A stretch of 36,556 nucleotides of DNA from DAIUFH01 sp036844705 (lineage in GTDB: Bacteria; Bacillota; Clostridia; Tissierellales; Tissierellaceae). Positions 1-8,640 of the stretch are shown one piece after another. Every line of letters starts with the position of its first letter. The stretch's first letter is position 1. Location of the stretch: NCBI GenBank assembly GCA_036844705.1, contig DAIUFH010000015.1, forward strand, positions 1 through 36,556. Direction: 5' to 3'. Below the pieces are notes generated by a model. That model was not told the DNA's origin and ran no database searches. It worked only from the letters and a program-made list of their open reading frames with translations. The position numbers and the translations under genes are program-made.

Positions 1-50
1 TACCATTGATTTATTTAGGAAATACATATAAACTATCATTTAGAAATTAT

Positions 51-80
51 TTGCTTTTATTTTAATATTTGGTTTATGAT
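51..80 (+). promoter_or_regulatory. Putative sigma-A promoter of the SLH protein gene
   Basis: TTGCTT at 51-56 and TATGAT at 75-80 are separated by 18 bases and lie about 40 bases upstream of the start codon. Both hexamers are close to the housekeeping consensus. AT-rich DNA yields such matches by chance, so this remains a candidate. Confidence 0.4.
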
Positions 81-119
81 ATAGATAATGAGTATTAAGA
101 CAATGGGAGGAGAAATAAG

Positions 120-1688
120 ATGGTGAAAGGAAAGTTTAAATCAGTTTTGACCATAGCACTTGTATTTTTTATGTTACTTGGAATTGTAACACCTGATGTA
201 AATACAGTTGTGGCGGAAGAAGTAGATAAATTAAAGCCTGTAATTGATTATGCTTATGTGGAGGATGGAAAACTAAAATTAAGTATATCAGATAATGAAG
301 AGTTAGATAGCAAGCCCATAATATATAGAGTAGATAAAGAAATTAACTCCTATGAAATTGATGAAGATGACTATAAGTATGAATATGATGGCAGGAAAAA
401 AATAGACAATGTTAAGATTTATGAGATAAAAGTTGAGATACCTACAACTATTTTTATAACTGTAAAAGACTATGCAGGGAACGAAAATACATATAAATTC
501 TCAATTAAAGAAGATTATGTTGCCCTTACAAAGTATATTCCAGATTTCGTTGTTAAGAGATTAGCTGAAGGAAAACAATCTGAGGTTGATAAATTTAAAG
601 GATATGAAGATATCTTTGAGCTGGAATATGGTAAAGTTGTAGATGCACTTAGTCTATATAATAAGATTATAAAAAATAAATATAAAAGCTTTAATAAAAA
701 TGATATCAAAATTAAGGTTAAAGGATTATCCACTGATAAGTCAGGAAATATCAAGCTTGATAAGTTTGGTATATTTGAGGTTACAATAACACATAGCAAG
801 GACAAAACCTTTGAAAAATCAGCATATATACTTATAAAACCAGACTGGAGAAATACAGAAGATGAACGTATTTTAAGCAATATGAGTCCATACATAGTAT
901 ATAGTGACAAGATAAAAGTTGCTGATTACTTCAGATATGAGGACGAATCCAACAATAATAAAGGTAAGGGGAAAATAGATACCACATATCTTCTGGTTTA
1001 TAACGAAGAAACAGGAGAAACAGTTGGTATGACGGATAAGATAAATCTAGAACTAAATAAGGTATATAAGCTAAATGTGCTAAATTTTGAGAACAATTCA
1101 GAGCAGGATTTTTATGTGATGAGACAGGAAAAAGTAAAATCGCAAAATAAAAACTTTATTGATATAGAGAAAGATTACTGGGCAGCTAGTGATATAAATA
1201 AATTAGTATCTAAAGGACTTCTATCGGGATATCCGGATGGGACATTTAATCCTAAGGGTAACATTACTGTAAAAGAGTTTATGACTATACTAAGCAGACA
1301 GATAGCTACAACTCCTACAAAGGGGAAACCAGTATTAGGCAATGTAACACCACCAATTACGCCTAGTTCATGGGGTTATATAGAGTCTAAATCAGTACTA
1401 GACAGATTAGCTACAGAGGATTTATATAAATTCAATTATTTAAACTTAGATAGACCTATAAACAGAGAAGAGGTAGCATTTTTGATAGACAATACCTTGG
1501 AACTTGGGTTGGCATATACTACTAATTTAAACAAACCACTTACTGATTTAGCTACATCCACATACTTTTCAGAAATTACAAAGCTTGTAGATCTTGGGCT
1601 GATATCAGGATATCCAGATGGAACATTTAGACCAAAAAATAATATAACAAGAGCAGAAATAGCAGCATTATTTAATAGAATTAAATAA
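120..1688 (+). CDS. S-layer homology (SLH) domain surface protein
   Basis: Secreted cell-surface protein of 522 residues, probably held to the wall by C-terminal SLH domains that bind secondary wall polysaccharide. An N-terminal signal peptide is visible: basic MVKGKFK, a hydrophobic stretch at about 8-22, and a likely cleavage near residue 32. Residues 40-340 look like beta-rich extracellular domains of unknown function. SLH motifs occur at about 346-395 (DYWAASDINKL then GYPDGTF), a degenerate one at about 415-455, and at about 470-522 (GLISGYPDGTFRP then ITRAEIAALF). The start is supported by GGGAGGAG 8 bases upstream. A clear terminator follows, so the gene appears monocistronic. It neighbours another large surface protein gene. 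The ligand or partner cannot be told from sequence. Confidence 0.88.
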   Translation: MVKGKFKSVLTIALVFFMLLGIVTPDVNTVVAEEVDKLKPVIDYAYVEDGKLKLSISDNEELDSKPIIYRVDKEINSYEIDEDDYKYEYDGRKKIDNVKIYEIKVEIPTTIFITVKDYAGNENTYKFSIKEDYVALTKYIPDFVVKRLAEGKQSEVDKFKGYEDIFELEYGKVVDALSLYNKIIKNKYKSFNKNDIKIKVKGLSTDKSGNIKLDKFGIFEVTITHSKDKTFEKSAYILIKPDWRNTEDERILSNMSPYIVYSDKIKVADYFRYEDESNNNKGKGKIDTTYLLVYNEETGETVGMTDKINLELNKVYKLNVLNFENNSEQDFYVMRQEKVKSQNKNFIDIEKDYWAASDINKLVSKGLLSGYPDGTFNPKGNITVKEFMTILSRQIATTPTKGKPVLGNVTPPITPSSWGYIESKSVLDRLATEDLYKFNYLNLDRPINREEVAFLIDNTLELGLAYTTNLNKPLTDLATSTYFSEITKLVDLGLISGYPDGTFRPKNNITRAEIAALFNRIK

Positions 1689-1693
1689 ATGAT

Positions 1694-1736
1694 AAAATCT
1701 TAAGGACTTAAATGTTCTTAGGATTTTTTCTTTTTT
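1694..1736 (+). terminator. Rho-independent terminator of the SLH protein gene
   Basis: AATCTTAAGGAC (1696-1707) pairs with GTTCTTAGGATT (1714-1725) over 12 bp, including two G-U pairs. The loop is 6 bases. A T-rich run continues to 1736. Confidence 0.85.
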
Positions 1737-1747
1737 GCAAATAAGCC

Positions 1748-1774
1748 TAAAATAATACACTATTTAGCCGATAA
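1748..1774 (+). promoter_or_regulatory. Sigma-28 (SigD/FliA-type) promoter
   Basis: TAAA (1748-1751), exactly 15 bases, then GCCGATAA (1767-1774). This matches the known flagellar sigma-28 consensus TAAA-N15-GCCGATAT at all but the last base. Transcription would begin near 1781, a few bases before an in-frame ATG at 1790 and about 33 bases before the TTG at 1814, which has a good ribosome-binding site. The match implies co-regulation of the giant surface protein with motility and autolysin genes, by analogy with other Firmicutes. Confidence 0.75.
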
Positions 1775-1813
1775 TATAAGTGGATAACTATGGCTTCGAG
1801 GGGGTTTTTTAAA

Positions 1814-4800
1814 TTGATAAATAAAATTAAAGATATAGCACACAAAGGCATAAGCTTGGTACTGGCATTTTCTATGATGATGCCTACCACTGCTTTTGCA
1901 AAAGATTATACTGTAGATAATTGGGATAAGTATAAGGTTGCACTTAAAGAGGGAATCGAGGATCAGGAAGAAAATATTACGATTACTTTTAAAGATGGTA
2001 TGGCTGTTGTTTCAGAGTCTGCTGCTCGCTTTATGATAAATAATGCTTATGAGGAAGTCAAGAAAAAGCTGCCAAAGTATTATGGTGAGTTGAATATTGC
2101 AAGAATGAATCCAGACTCTGTACTAGATGGAACGTTATTGAAAAAAGCAATTTATACAATAGAGTATAAGAATTCTGCACAAAATTTTGCAGATATAGAG
2201 ACAATACTTAATGAAGAATATAGGAATATTAAATCCAAGACTACCGATTATGAAAAGATTAAAGCTATATATGATTATATTATAGATAATTTAGACTATA
2301 AAAGTGGCTCTGGTAATCATGATATATATAGTGGTCTAAAGACAGCAGATAAGGAATCAGTTTCAGCAGATGCATATGCAATGTTATTTGCCATGATGAT
2401 GGATGAGCTGGGATATGAGAATGATATTGTCGTTGGTGGCACAATTAAGGAGGCTGAAGAACCTCATACATGGAATCTAGTAAAAGTACAGGGAAATTGG
2501 TATCATGTTGATTCTAGACTTGGAGAAGTAGAGTCAGATAGATATAAATTTTTCTTAACATCAGACGATATAATGAAAAATGATTATAAACATCAATGGC
2601 AAGGATACGAGGACAAGCCGGCAGGTAAGATATATGATAAAGATAATAGTGAAAATGCTGAGGCGGAATTTATTGCTAGACAAAAATTAGATGAAGCGGA
2701 AAAATTACTTATAGAAGTTAGTGCTGTAAATGATATGGAAGTAAATATTGCAGTAAATAAAGCTTATAATATAACAGTAGAGGTTCAAGACCTTGTGAAT
2801 GCTCTAGATAATATTGAATTAAAAGGAATAATAGAAACGATTAATATGGTAAAAGCAGCTAAAGACAAAATTGTGATTGCGGAAAAAGATGGTGGAGCTA
2901 CAAAGGGAAATATTGATACAGCAAAAAATGCTGTAAATCAAGTCAATGCTAAATATATTAACATTAAGACAAATCTAGATGATAGAATAAAAAAACTAGA
3001 AGAAAAATTGAAGAATTCTGAAGAGCAGGAAATAATTGATAATGCTAAAGATGCTGTAGATAATGCAGAAAAGAGTATAAAAAACATTACTGCCGAAGGA
3101 TCATTAGCAACTATTATAGAAACGGCTGAAGCAGCTGTGAAAACAGCTGAAACAGAAATCAAGAAAATTAAAGATACAGCTATAAGAACTAATCAACAAA
3201 ATAGGATTAAAGCTATTAAGTTAGTCATAACAGCAATGAAAGCGGTAGATAAAGCAGAAACTGCAATACCCCTAAAAATGACTTATGTTACATCAGCAGA
3301 AACTGCTATAGGTAAGATTAGCGAGGATTATCAAACAGAAATAGAAGTTTTAAATGCTAGATTAGTTAATGTCGAATCTAAAATAAATTTGACGGATATA
3401 ATCTCTAAGGCTGTGAAGGCAGTAGAAAAAGCAGAAAAATCAATGAAAGAAACGGATTTGGATTTGGCTAGAGATGCTGTAAAACTGATTACAGATACAG
3501 ATATTCAAAATAAATTAAATAGAAGAATACGTGCAATGGATAGAGTGGTTCAAGCTGAGATTAGCTTGGGAAAATACATGGAAGATCCTACAGATGATGA
3601 AGATTTAGAAGGTAAAATTACAGAAGCCAATCTTCGTGTAAGTGAACTTGAAGATACAGATGCTAATAAAACTAAACTCCAAGATAGAATGAAAGTGATA
3701 ACTAATGCAAAAACAGCCATAGAAGCAGTAGAAGAAGTTAAAAATAATGGGACAAGTGAAAATATTAAAAAAGCTGAGGATGCTATTGATAAAGTAACAG
3801 ATAGTAAAATCAAAAAAGAGTTGGAGAAGAGATTAAAAAATATCGTATCTCAAAAAGATACAGAAGATAAAGAAAAAGCTGCCCAGGATGCTGTAAGTGC
3901 TGCTGAAGAAAGTCTGAAAGATTCACAAACCAAATCAAATGAAAACAAAGAGGCAGTTACTGCTGCTGACGATGCAGTTAAAAAGCTTACTGGTACACTA
4001 AAGAAACAACTTCAAGCTATAATTAAAGATCTCAATAACGCAATAAAAGCTAAAGAAGCAGTAGAAAATGCAGAAGGTAAAATGGACAAGGGTAATCTAA
4101 CAGCAAAAGATGTTACGACAGCGGAAAAGGCAATATCTACTGTTCAAGATACATTATATATACCTGGTCTTAAAGAAAGATTAAATATCTTAATAAGCAA
4201 GTTAAAGGAAAATGAGGCTGGTGACCTTCTTAATAAAGCTATAGAAGCGGTAGAAAAAGCAAAAACAACAAAGGCAACGAAGGATATCTCAGCAGCAAAA
4301 AAGGCAATAAACTTGGTTAAAGATGAAGCTGAAAAAGTAGAGTTAACTAAACAAATAGAAGGGTTGGAAGTACAAATAGCAAAGGATGCAATGACCTATG
4401 CAGAAGGAACAAAGATTTCAAAGGATATTACCGCAGCAAAAAAAGCTATAGATGCTATTAGCAATAAGATATCTTATAAAACGGATATAGATAATCTAAA
4501 TGCCAGATTTAAAGCTATGGAAAGCTACATAGCAACTATTAAAGTATTAGAGAATGCAGAAAAGAATAAAAATCAAGAGAATTATAATGCGGCAGTTGTT
4601 GCTTTGGCAGATTTTGAGGGGATTGTTGCAAAAGTAGCAGTTGCTGATAGAGATGTATATAATGCTATGATAGAGGATATAAAAGATAGAATTGAATATA
4701 TACAAAAACATTTGGAGAATGTAGCGGAAACGGAAGAAGAAGCTCGAAAAGCAGTAGAGGCAGCAGAAGCTAAAATGAAGGTAGTTCAAAATGAAGATGG

Positions 4801-6847
4801 AACCAAAGTAGTTTTAGAACCTGATAACTCCTTAATTCAAGATGCTCAAAATGCAGTAAATAAAGTTACTGATAAAAAAATTAAATCTGATTTACAAAAA
4901 AGAATAGATGCTATACAAATAGCAAAGGACGCTAAGACCGCAGTTACTAGAGCGATGGCATATCCTAATGAAAAGAGTGTAAAGGATGCAGAAACTGCTT
5001 TAAATAAAGTAGATGGCAGATATAGTGATATAATTGAGTTTCTGGGAGATGAAATAGCAAAACTAAAGAATAAATTGGATATATCTAAAAAAGTAGATGA
5101 AGCTACAAAACTAGTACAAAAAGCAGTAGATAGCAGAATAGCAGCAGATAGTATAAAAGCCAGATTTGCAGTAGAAGCCATTAAAGAGCTAGCATTTGAT
5201 TCATATGAGAGATTAATAAAAATACTAGATGAATTAGATGAATCAATTGGAAATGAAGCAGAAGACGAAACTAAAGCTTTAGAAGCTGCTAAAATTGCTT
5301 TAACAAAGGTATTTGAAATAATAGATGAAGCTAATACTTCTATAGCTAAAATCATAGAAGGTGAAGACGGTGAGGCTGAGAAAATACAAAAAGCATATGA
5401 AATGATAGAATCAGCTAAAATTGAGGTTATAAATGCAAATGCCGCTGTACGAAAGCTAACTGAACAAAAAGGATTGCTTGATGAAATAAAGTATGCTAAT
5501 GAACAAATAGATTTATCAGAAGACAATATAGATGTGAAAGAAGCAGTAAGGTTAGTAACTATAGCTTCTAGCTCGGTTTTAAACGCAAAAACCGAGGAAG
5601 ATAAATCTAAAGCTAGATTGGATATTGCTGCAGCGAGAAGAGCCATAGATAAAATTGGACATAATAATAACAAAGATATTAAGAAAACAATATTAAATAC
5701 AATTAACTCCATTGAAAAAAAGCTAACTTCTGATAATGACCAGGAAATTATAGATGAAGCTGTTGATGCAGTAAATGCAGCAGCTGATTTGCTTGCAAAA
5801 GCAGTGAGAGATGAAAAGGTAATGGAAAGACAAGAAGAAATTGACAAAGCTATATTTGCTGCTAAAATGGCTATTGGCTGGATTAGTGACGATAACAAAG
5901 CAGCCAAAGATACACTGACAGGCTTTATAAATGATATAGAGGCAATGTACAAAGCAGAAAAAGCTGGAATAGAAAATGAAGAGCGTATTAGAAATGCAGA
6001 AAAGGCAGTATCAGAAGCAGAAGCTAAAAAAGGTTCTGACGATCTAGAAACTTATATTAGAGTGGCTAGATTAAGAGTAAAGATTATAATAAATGATGGG
6101 CCAGATACTAAGGCAAAGATAGACGAACTAAATGCTAGATTAGATGTACTTGAAGGTAAAGGTAGTGGCAATTCTGGTGGCAATGGTAATGGAGGCGGCT
6201 CTGGAAATGGTGGAAATAACAACTCTGGCGGAAATAAACCAGGAGGAAATAACTCCAATGGAAATATAATTCCTACAACTCCACTTCCCGATAATAAAAG
6301 ATCCTTAGGTGCTGCTAAACCACAGTGGGGGAAGACCAAAGAGCTAAAGAATGCAACCCCTGTTACAGATCTTCCATTGGATAAAATGTTAGCATTTAAA
6401 GTTAATGATAGCAAGATAAAAATATTGGAACTTACTAATATGTTAAAAGCTTCACCGAATGCAAATGCTGAATTAGTAGTAAGGGGTAAGAGCATTAAAT
6501 TGGATTCAAAACCATATATTCAAAACAAGGTAAATTATAGTATTTTAGTACCTATAAAATCCATAGGAGATGAATTGGGCTTTAGTGTAAGCTTAATCGA
6601 TAATTCGTCTTCAAATGGAGCTAAAAGGATATTAATAAATGGAATCGTATATGGTGAAAGTAAATCAATAATAATGGACTTAGGAAGCGAAAACTGTTAT
6701 GTAAATGGGTATTTAGTTAAGATTAGCTCTAGCCCTGTAATACAAGAGGGAAGAGCCTATATACCAATAGACTTCTTAGTTGAATATTTAGGATTAACCT
6801 TTAGCTATTATAATAACAATGGAAATTATCAATTAATATTTAATTGA
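1814..6847 (+). CDS. Giant secreted repeat protein with degenerate transglutaminase and CuAO-N-like domains
   Basis: About 1677 residues from the preferred TTG start at 1814, which has GAGGGGG at 1798-1804 ahead of it. An in-frame ATG at 1790 lies too close to the inferred transcript start and has no ribosome-binding site. From the TTG the protein begins with a proper signal peptide ending TTAFA. Residues about 130-245 form a transglutaminase-like fold (HTWNLV, then WYHVDSRLGE), but the catalytic Cys position of the family motif CxxYA is Ala185 (ADAYA). His218 and Asp233 remain. Residues about 285-1465 are roughly 18 Lys/Glu/Ala-rich helical repeats of 60-70 residues, built on an AVxxAE helix followed by a KxxLxxRI helix. 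A Gly/Asn linker follows, then a C-terminal domain of about 150 residues resembling the copper amine oxidase N-terminal fold. It has no SLH domain. It is probably structural or adhesive. Confidence 0.8.
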   Translation: MINKIKDIAHKGISLVLAFSMMMPTTAFAKDYTVDNWDKYKVALKEGIEDQEENITITFKDGMAVVSESAARFMINNAYEEVKKKLPKYYGELNIARMNPDSVLDGTLLKKAIYTIEYKNSAQNFADIETILNEEYRNIKSKTTDYEKIKAIYDYIIDNLDYKSGSGNHDIYSGLKTADKESVSADAYAMLFAMMMDELGYENDIVVGGTIKEAEEPHTWNLVKVQGNWYHVDSRLGEVESDRYKFFLTSDDIMKNDYKHQWQGYEDKPAGKIYDKDNSENAEAEFIARQKLDEAEKLLIEVSAVNDMEVNIAVNKAYNITVEVQDLVNALDNIELKGIIETINMVKAAKDKIVIAEKDGGATKGNIDTAKNAVNQVNAKYINIKTNLDDRIKKLEEKLKNSEEQEIIDNAKDAVDNAEKSIKNITAEGSLATIIETAEAAVKTAETEIKKIKDTAIRTNQQNRIKAIKLVITAMKAVDKAETAIPLKMTYVTSAETAIGKISEDYQTEIEVLNARLVNVESKINLTDIISKAVKAVEKAEKSMKETDLDLARDAVKLITDTDIQNKLNRRIRAMDRVVQAEISLGKYMEDPTDDEDLEGKITEANLRVSELEDTDANKTKLQDRMKVITNAKTAIEAVEEVKNNGTSENIKKAEDAIDKVTDSKIKKELEKRLKNIVSQKDTEDKEKAAQDAVSAAEESLKDSQTKSNENKEAVTAADDAVKKLTGTLKKQLQAIIKDLNNAIKAKEAVENAEGKMDKGNLTAKDVTTAEKAISTVQDTLYIPGLKERLNILISKLKENEAGDLLNKAIEAVEKAKTTKATKDISAAKKAINLVKDEAEKVELTKQIEGLEVQIAKDAMTYAEGTKISKDITAAKKAIDAISNKISYKTDIDNLNARFKAMESYIATIKVLENAEKNKNQENYNAAVVALADFEGIVAKVAVADRDVYNAMIEDIKDRIEYIQKHLENVAETEEEARKAVEAAEAKMKVVQNEDGTKVVLEPDNSLIQDAQNAVNKVTDKKIKSDLQKRIDAIQIAKDAKTAVTRAMAYPNEKSVKDAETALNKVDGRYSDIIEFLGDEIAKLKNKLDISKKVDEATKLVQKAVDSRIAADSIKARFAVEAIKELAFDSYERLIKILDELDESIGNEAEDETKALEAAKIALTKVFEIIDEANTSIAKIIEGEDGEAEKIQKAYEMIESAKIEVINANAAVRKLTEQKGLLDEIKYANEQIDLSEDNIDVKEAVRLVTIASSSVLNAKTEEDKSKARLDIAAARRAIDKIGHNNNKDIKKTILNTINSIEKKLTSDNDQEIIDEAVDAVNAAADLLAKAVRDEKVMERQEEIDKAIFAAKMAIGWISDDNKAAKDTLTGFINDIEAMYKAEKAGIENEERIRNAEKAVSEAEAKKGSDDLETYIRVARLRVKIIINDGPDTKAKIDELNARLDVLEGKGSGNSGGNGNGGGSGNGGNNNSGGNKPGGNNSNGNIIPTTPLPDNKRSLGAAKPQWGKTKELKNATPVTDLPLDKMLAFKVNDSKIKILELTNMLKASPNANAELVVRGKSIKLDSKPYIQNKVNYSILVPIKSIGDELGFSVSLIDNSSSNGAKRILINGIVYGESKSIIMDLGSENCYVNGYLVKISSSPVIQEGRAYIPIDFLVEYLGLTFSYYNNNGNYQLIFN

Positions 6848-6880
6848 CATTTGGATTCTTCATTACCCACTCTGTGACAT

Positions 6881-6932
6881 CGGATAAGATGAGAAGCCGC
6901 ATTCAAAAGAATGTAGCTTCTCATCTTATCCG
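6881..6932. repeat. Long perfect inverted repeat between convergent genes
   Basis: The arms at 6881-6897 and 6916-6932 are perfectly complementary over 17 bp. The inner part continues with one mismatch, a G-U pair and 5 bp around an AAAA loop. No T-run follows on either strand, so it is not a standard intrinsic terminator. The right arm covers the last codons and stop codon of the minus-strand uppS-like gene. It may act as a bidirectional transcription or decay barrier. Confidence 0.7.
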
Positions 6933-7564
6933 CCCAAGGTTATATCTTGTATTTGATACCAATCCAAGGCTCTATTAAATTGTTCTTCACTAAAATCAGG
7001 CCAGAATTCATTTATTATATAAAAATCAGAATAAACTGATTGTAAAGGGAGAAATCCGCTAAGCCTTCTTCTTCCACCCCATCTAATGATAAGATCAACT
7101 TTAGAAATATCTCTGGATTTTATGGAGTCGATTAATTCGATTTTGTTTTCAGCCTTAGAGTAATTGCTGATATCCCATTTCCAATCATAATTGACTAAAA
7201 AATTGACCTTCATTCCTCCTGTTCCAAATCTCTTTCTTTCTACATATGGAAACAATTCCTTAGGAAACATAGGCGATTCGTAGTTTCCTATGACTAATAA
7301 ATCTGCATTTTCTTTAGAGAGCATTTCAACAGCATCTACACAAGCTTTAGTAAAGGCTAGTCTTTGAAACTTTGGCCTTTTTGTATTATCTGCGGTGAAT
7401 CCGTAGAAAGTCAATTCTCCAATGCCGCATTTTTCGCAAAGCTTGAAAACATGCAAACCAGGATCCAAGCCTTTTTCATAACCCTTTTCTTTGGTTAAGC
7501 CATTGTTCTTAGCCCAACGGCGATTACCATCCGGAATAATTCCAATATGCTTTGGTATTTTCAT
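6926..7564 (-). CDS. Undecaprenyl diphosphate synthase-family cis-prenyltransferase (short, divergent)
   Basis: Cis-prenyltransferase that would add isopentenyl units to an allylic diphosphate to make a polyprenyl carrier lipid. The start at 7564 is chosen because AAGGAGG lies 8 bases upstream; an in-frame ATG 33 bases further upstream has no such site. The 212-residue protein opens with HIGIIPDGNRRWA, the family signature, with the catalytic Asp at residue 12. FYGFTADNTKRP matches the FSTENWKRP region and DLIIRWGGRRRLSGF matches the pyrophosphate-binding RxGGExRLSNF region. It is shorter than the usual 230-250 residues, and the Glu of GGE is Arg. It stands alone, not in the usual frr-uppS-cdsA cluster, so it is probably a second, specialised paralog. 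The family is sure; product chain length is unknown. Confidence 0.85.
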   Translation of the reverse strand: MKIPKHIGIIPDGNRRWAKNNGLTKEKGYEKGLDPGLHVFKLCEKCGIGELTFYGFTADNTKRPKFQRLAFTKACVDAVEMLSKENADLLVIGNYESPMFPKELFPYVERKRFGTGGMKVNFLVNYDWKWDISNYSKAENKIELIDSIKSRDISKVDLIIRWGGRRRLSGFLPLQSVYSDFYIINEFWPDFSEEQFNRALDWYQIQDITLGG

Positions 7565-7740
7565 CTTATAATACCTCCTTAAGGGTATTTTTACCAAATC
7601 TTATTAAATAATTCAATAATTTGCAAAAATAGTCCAGTGTAACAAGCACTACTGACAGATTATAATTTAGATGATTGCTTTATTTAAGGGTATTTAATAA
7701 AATAACTATATGCCGTTACGTAATATGATTTAATATTAAT

Positions 7741-7815
7741 GATATTGTTAATGGTACAGCGGAGTCTAAAGATGTAATAAGCTGGCTTGAAAAAATTAGC
7801 TGCGCATTAAAATAG
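7741..7815 (+). other. Possible coding remnant
   Basis: An open stretch of 24 codons, reading DIVNGTAESKDVISWLEKIS and ending at TAG 7813, has protein-like composition. It has no start codon or ribosome-binding site. It could be the tail of a decayed gene or chance. I do not recognise the family. Confidence 0.15.
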
Positions 7816-7836
7816 GCAGAGCTTAGCTCTACCTAT
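7807..7836 (-). terminator. Intrinsic terminator of the tetR-like gene
   Basis: Read on the minus strand, ATAGGTAGAGC pairs with GCTCTGCCTAT across a 3-base loop. This gives 11 bp with one U-G pair that exists only on this strand. TTTTAA follows. It lies just downstream of the minus-strand stop codon at 7843. Confidence 0.75.
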
Positions 7837-7842
7837 AAAAGG

Positions 7843-8469
7843 TTAATAAGTTATATTTAATTCTGGTACTTCTTCACTAGAATTTAAGATACCTTTAAGT
7901 AATATAGTTCCATAGAAGCTTTTCTTTATCCTTAATTTTTTTTCTATATCAGTAATATTATTATTTCTAAAATAGATTAGGATATTGAACATGATGGTGG
8001 TATAAATAAAATAGATAAAGTCCACATCTAAGTTTGGATTTAGTTTCCCTTGATCGAAATAAGAAAGAAATTCATCAAATGCTGAACCAAAAAGTTCATC
8101 GGCGTATGAACCAAAGTAGAATTTTCGCATAACATCTATAGGGATATCATACCAGGTGTTGTCAAATTTTATTTCCCTTTCTGTTAGTACTTCTTCAATT
8201 GGGATGTAGCTATCATTAGAGAGCAATGTCCCCTTTTTCTTTTTTTCCATATCTAAAACTTTCTTCTCAACTTTAACAAATAGATAAAGATATAAATCAT
8301 CTTTATCATCAAAATATTGATAAAAACTACCAATAGATATACCAAGTTCCTTTACAATTAATCGAATGTTAATATCTTCATACTTATATTTAATGAATAG
8401 GTCAATTGACTTCTCAATAATGTATTCCTTTTTTGCATCAGGTAAATTTAAAAATGTGTTCTTAGGCAT
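7843..8469 (-). CDS. TetR/AcrR-family transcriptional regulator
   Basis: Cytoplasmic DNA-binding repressor of 208 residues, a normal family length. The N-terminal TetR helix-turn-helix spans about residues 15-62 (IRLIVKELGISIGSFYQYF, then DDKDDL). The rest is the ligand-binding and dimerisation domain, which carries no recognisable signature. The start is backed by GGAGGGG 6 bases upstream, and a minus-strand TATAAT occurs at 8502-8507. It is transcribed divergently from the peptide-transport operon across a 266-base gap that holds operator-like palindromes. The natural inference is that it represses that operon and responds to the imported peptide or a breakdown product. The effector cannot be read from sequence. 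Confidence 0.88.
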   Translation of the reverse strand: MPKNTFLNLPDAKKEYIIEKSIDLFIKYKYEDINIRLIVKELGISIGSFYQYFDDKDDLYLYLFVKVEKKVLDMEKKKKGTLLSNDSYIPIEEVLTEREIKFDNTWYDIPIDVMRKFYFGSYADELFGSAFDEFLSYFDQGKLNPNLDVDFIYFIYTTIMFNILIYFRNNNITDIEKKLRIKKSFYGTILLKGILNSSEEVPELNITY

Positions 8470-8599
8470 GGTTTCCCCTCCTTATTAAAAGTACTACATA
8501 AATTATACTTGAATAAAGTTTAATTTACTAGGTACAAATTAGCAAACGAGTAATTTATAAAAATAAAGTGATAAATTATTAAAAAGTAAACTGAAAATA

Positions 8600-8628
8600 T
8601 TGACTTTACAGAAAAATGATGTTAATAT
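8600..8628 (+). promoter_or_regulatory. Putative sigma-A promoter of the peptide transport operon
   Basis: TTGACT (8600-8605) and TAATAT (8623-8628) are 17 bases apart. A second possible -10, TATAAT (8633-8638), lies just downstream but has no well-placed -35. Operator-like palindromes begin at 8644, around the predicted transcript start. Confidence 0.55.
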
Positions 8629-8640
8629 TTAGTATAATAA

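Noticed and set aside
4846..5952. Long minus-strand open frame of 368 codons opposite the giant repeat gene
   Set aside because: It is antisense to the Ala/Lys/Glu-rich repeats. Its Ser/Ala/Ile-rich low-complexity translation and the lack of a ribosome-binding site mark it as a shadow.
7598..7842. Small RNA or riboswitch between the uppS-like and tetR genes
   Set aside because: Apart from the tetR terminator, no conserved fold or known riboswitch core is visible.
8600..8638. TTGACT with TATAAT as a promoter
   Set aside because: The spacing is 27 bases. TAATAT at 17 bases from the same -35 is the better -10.
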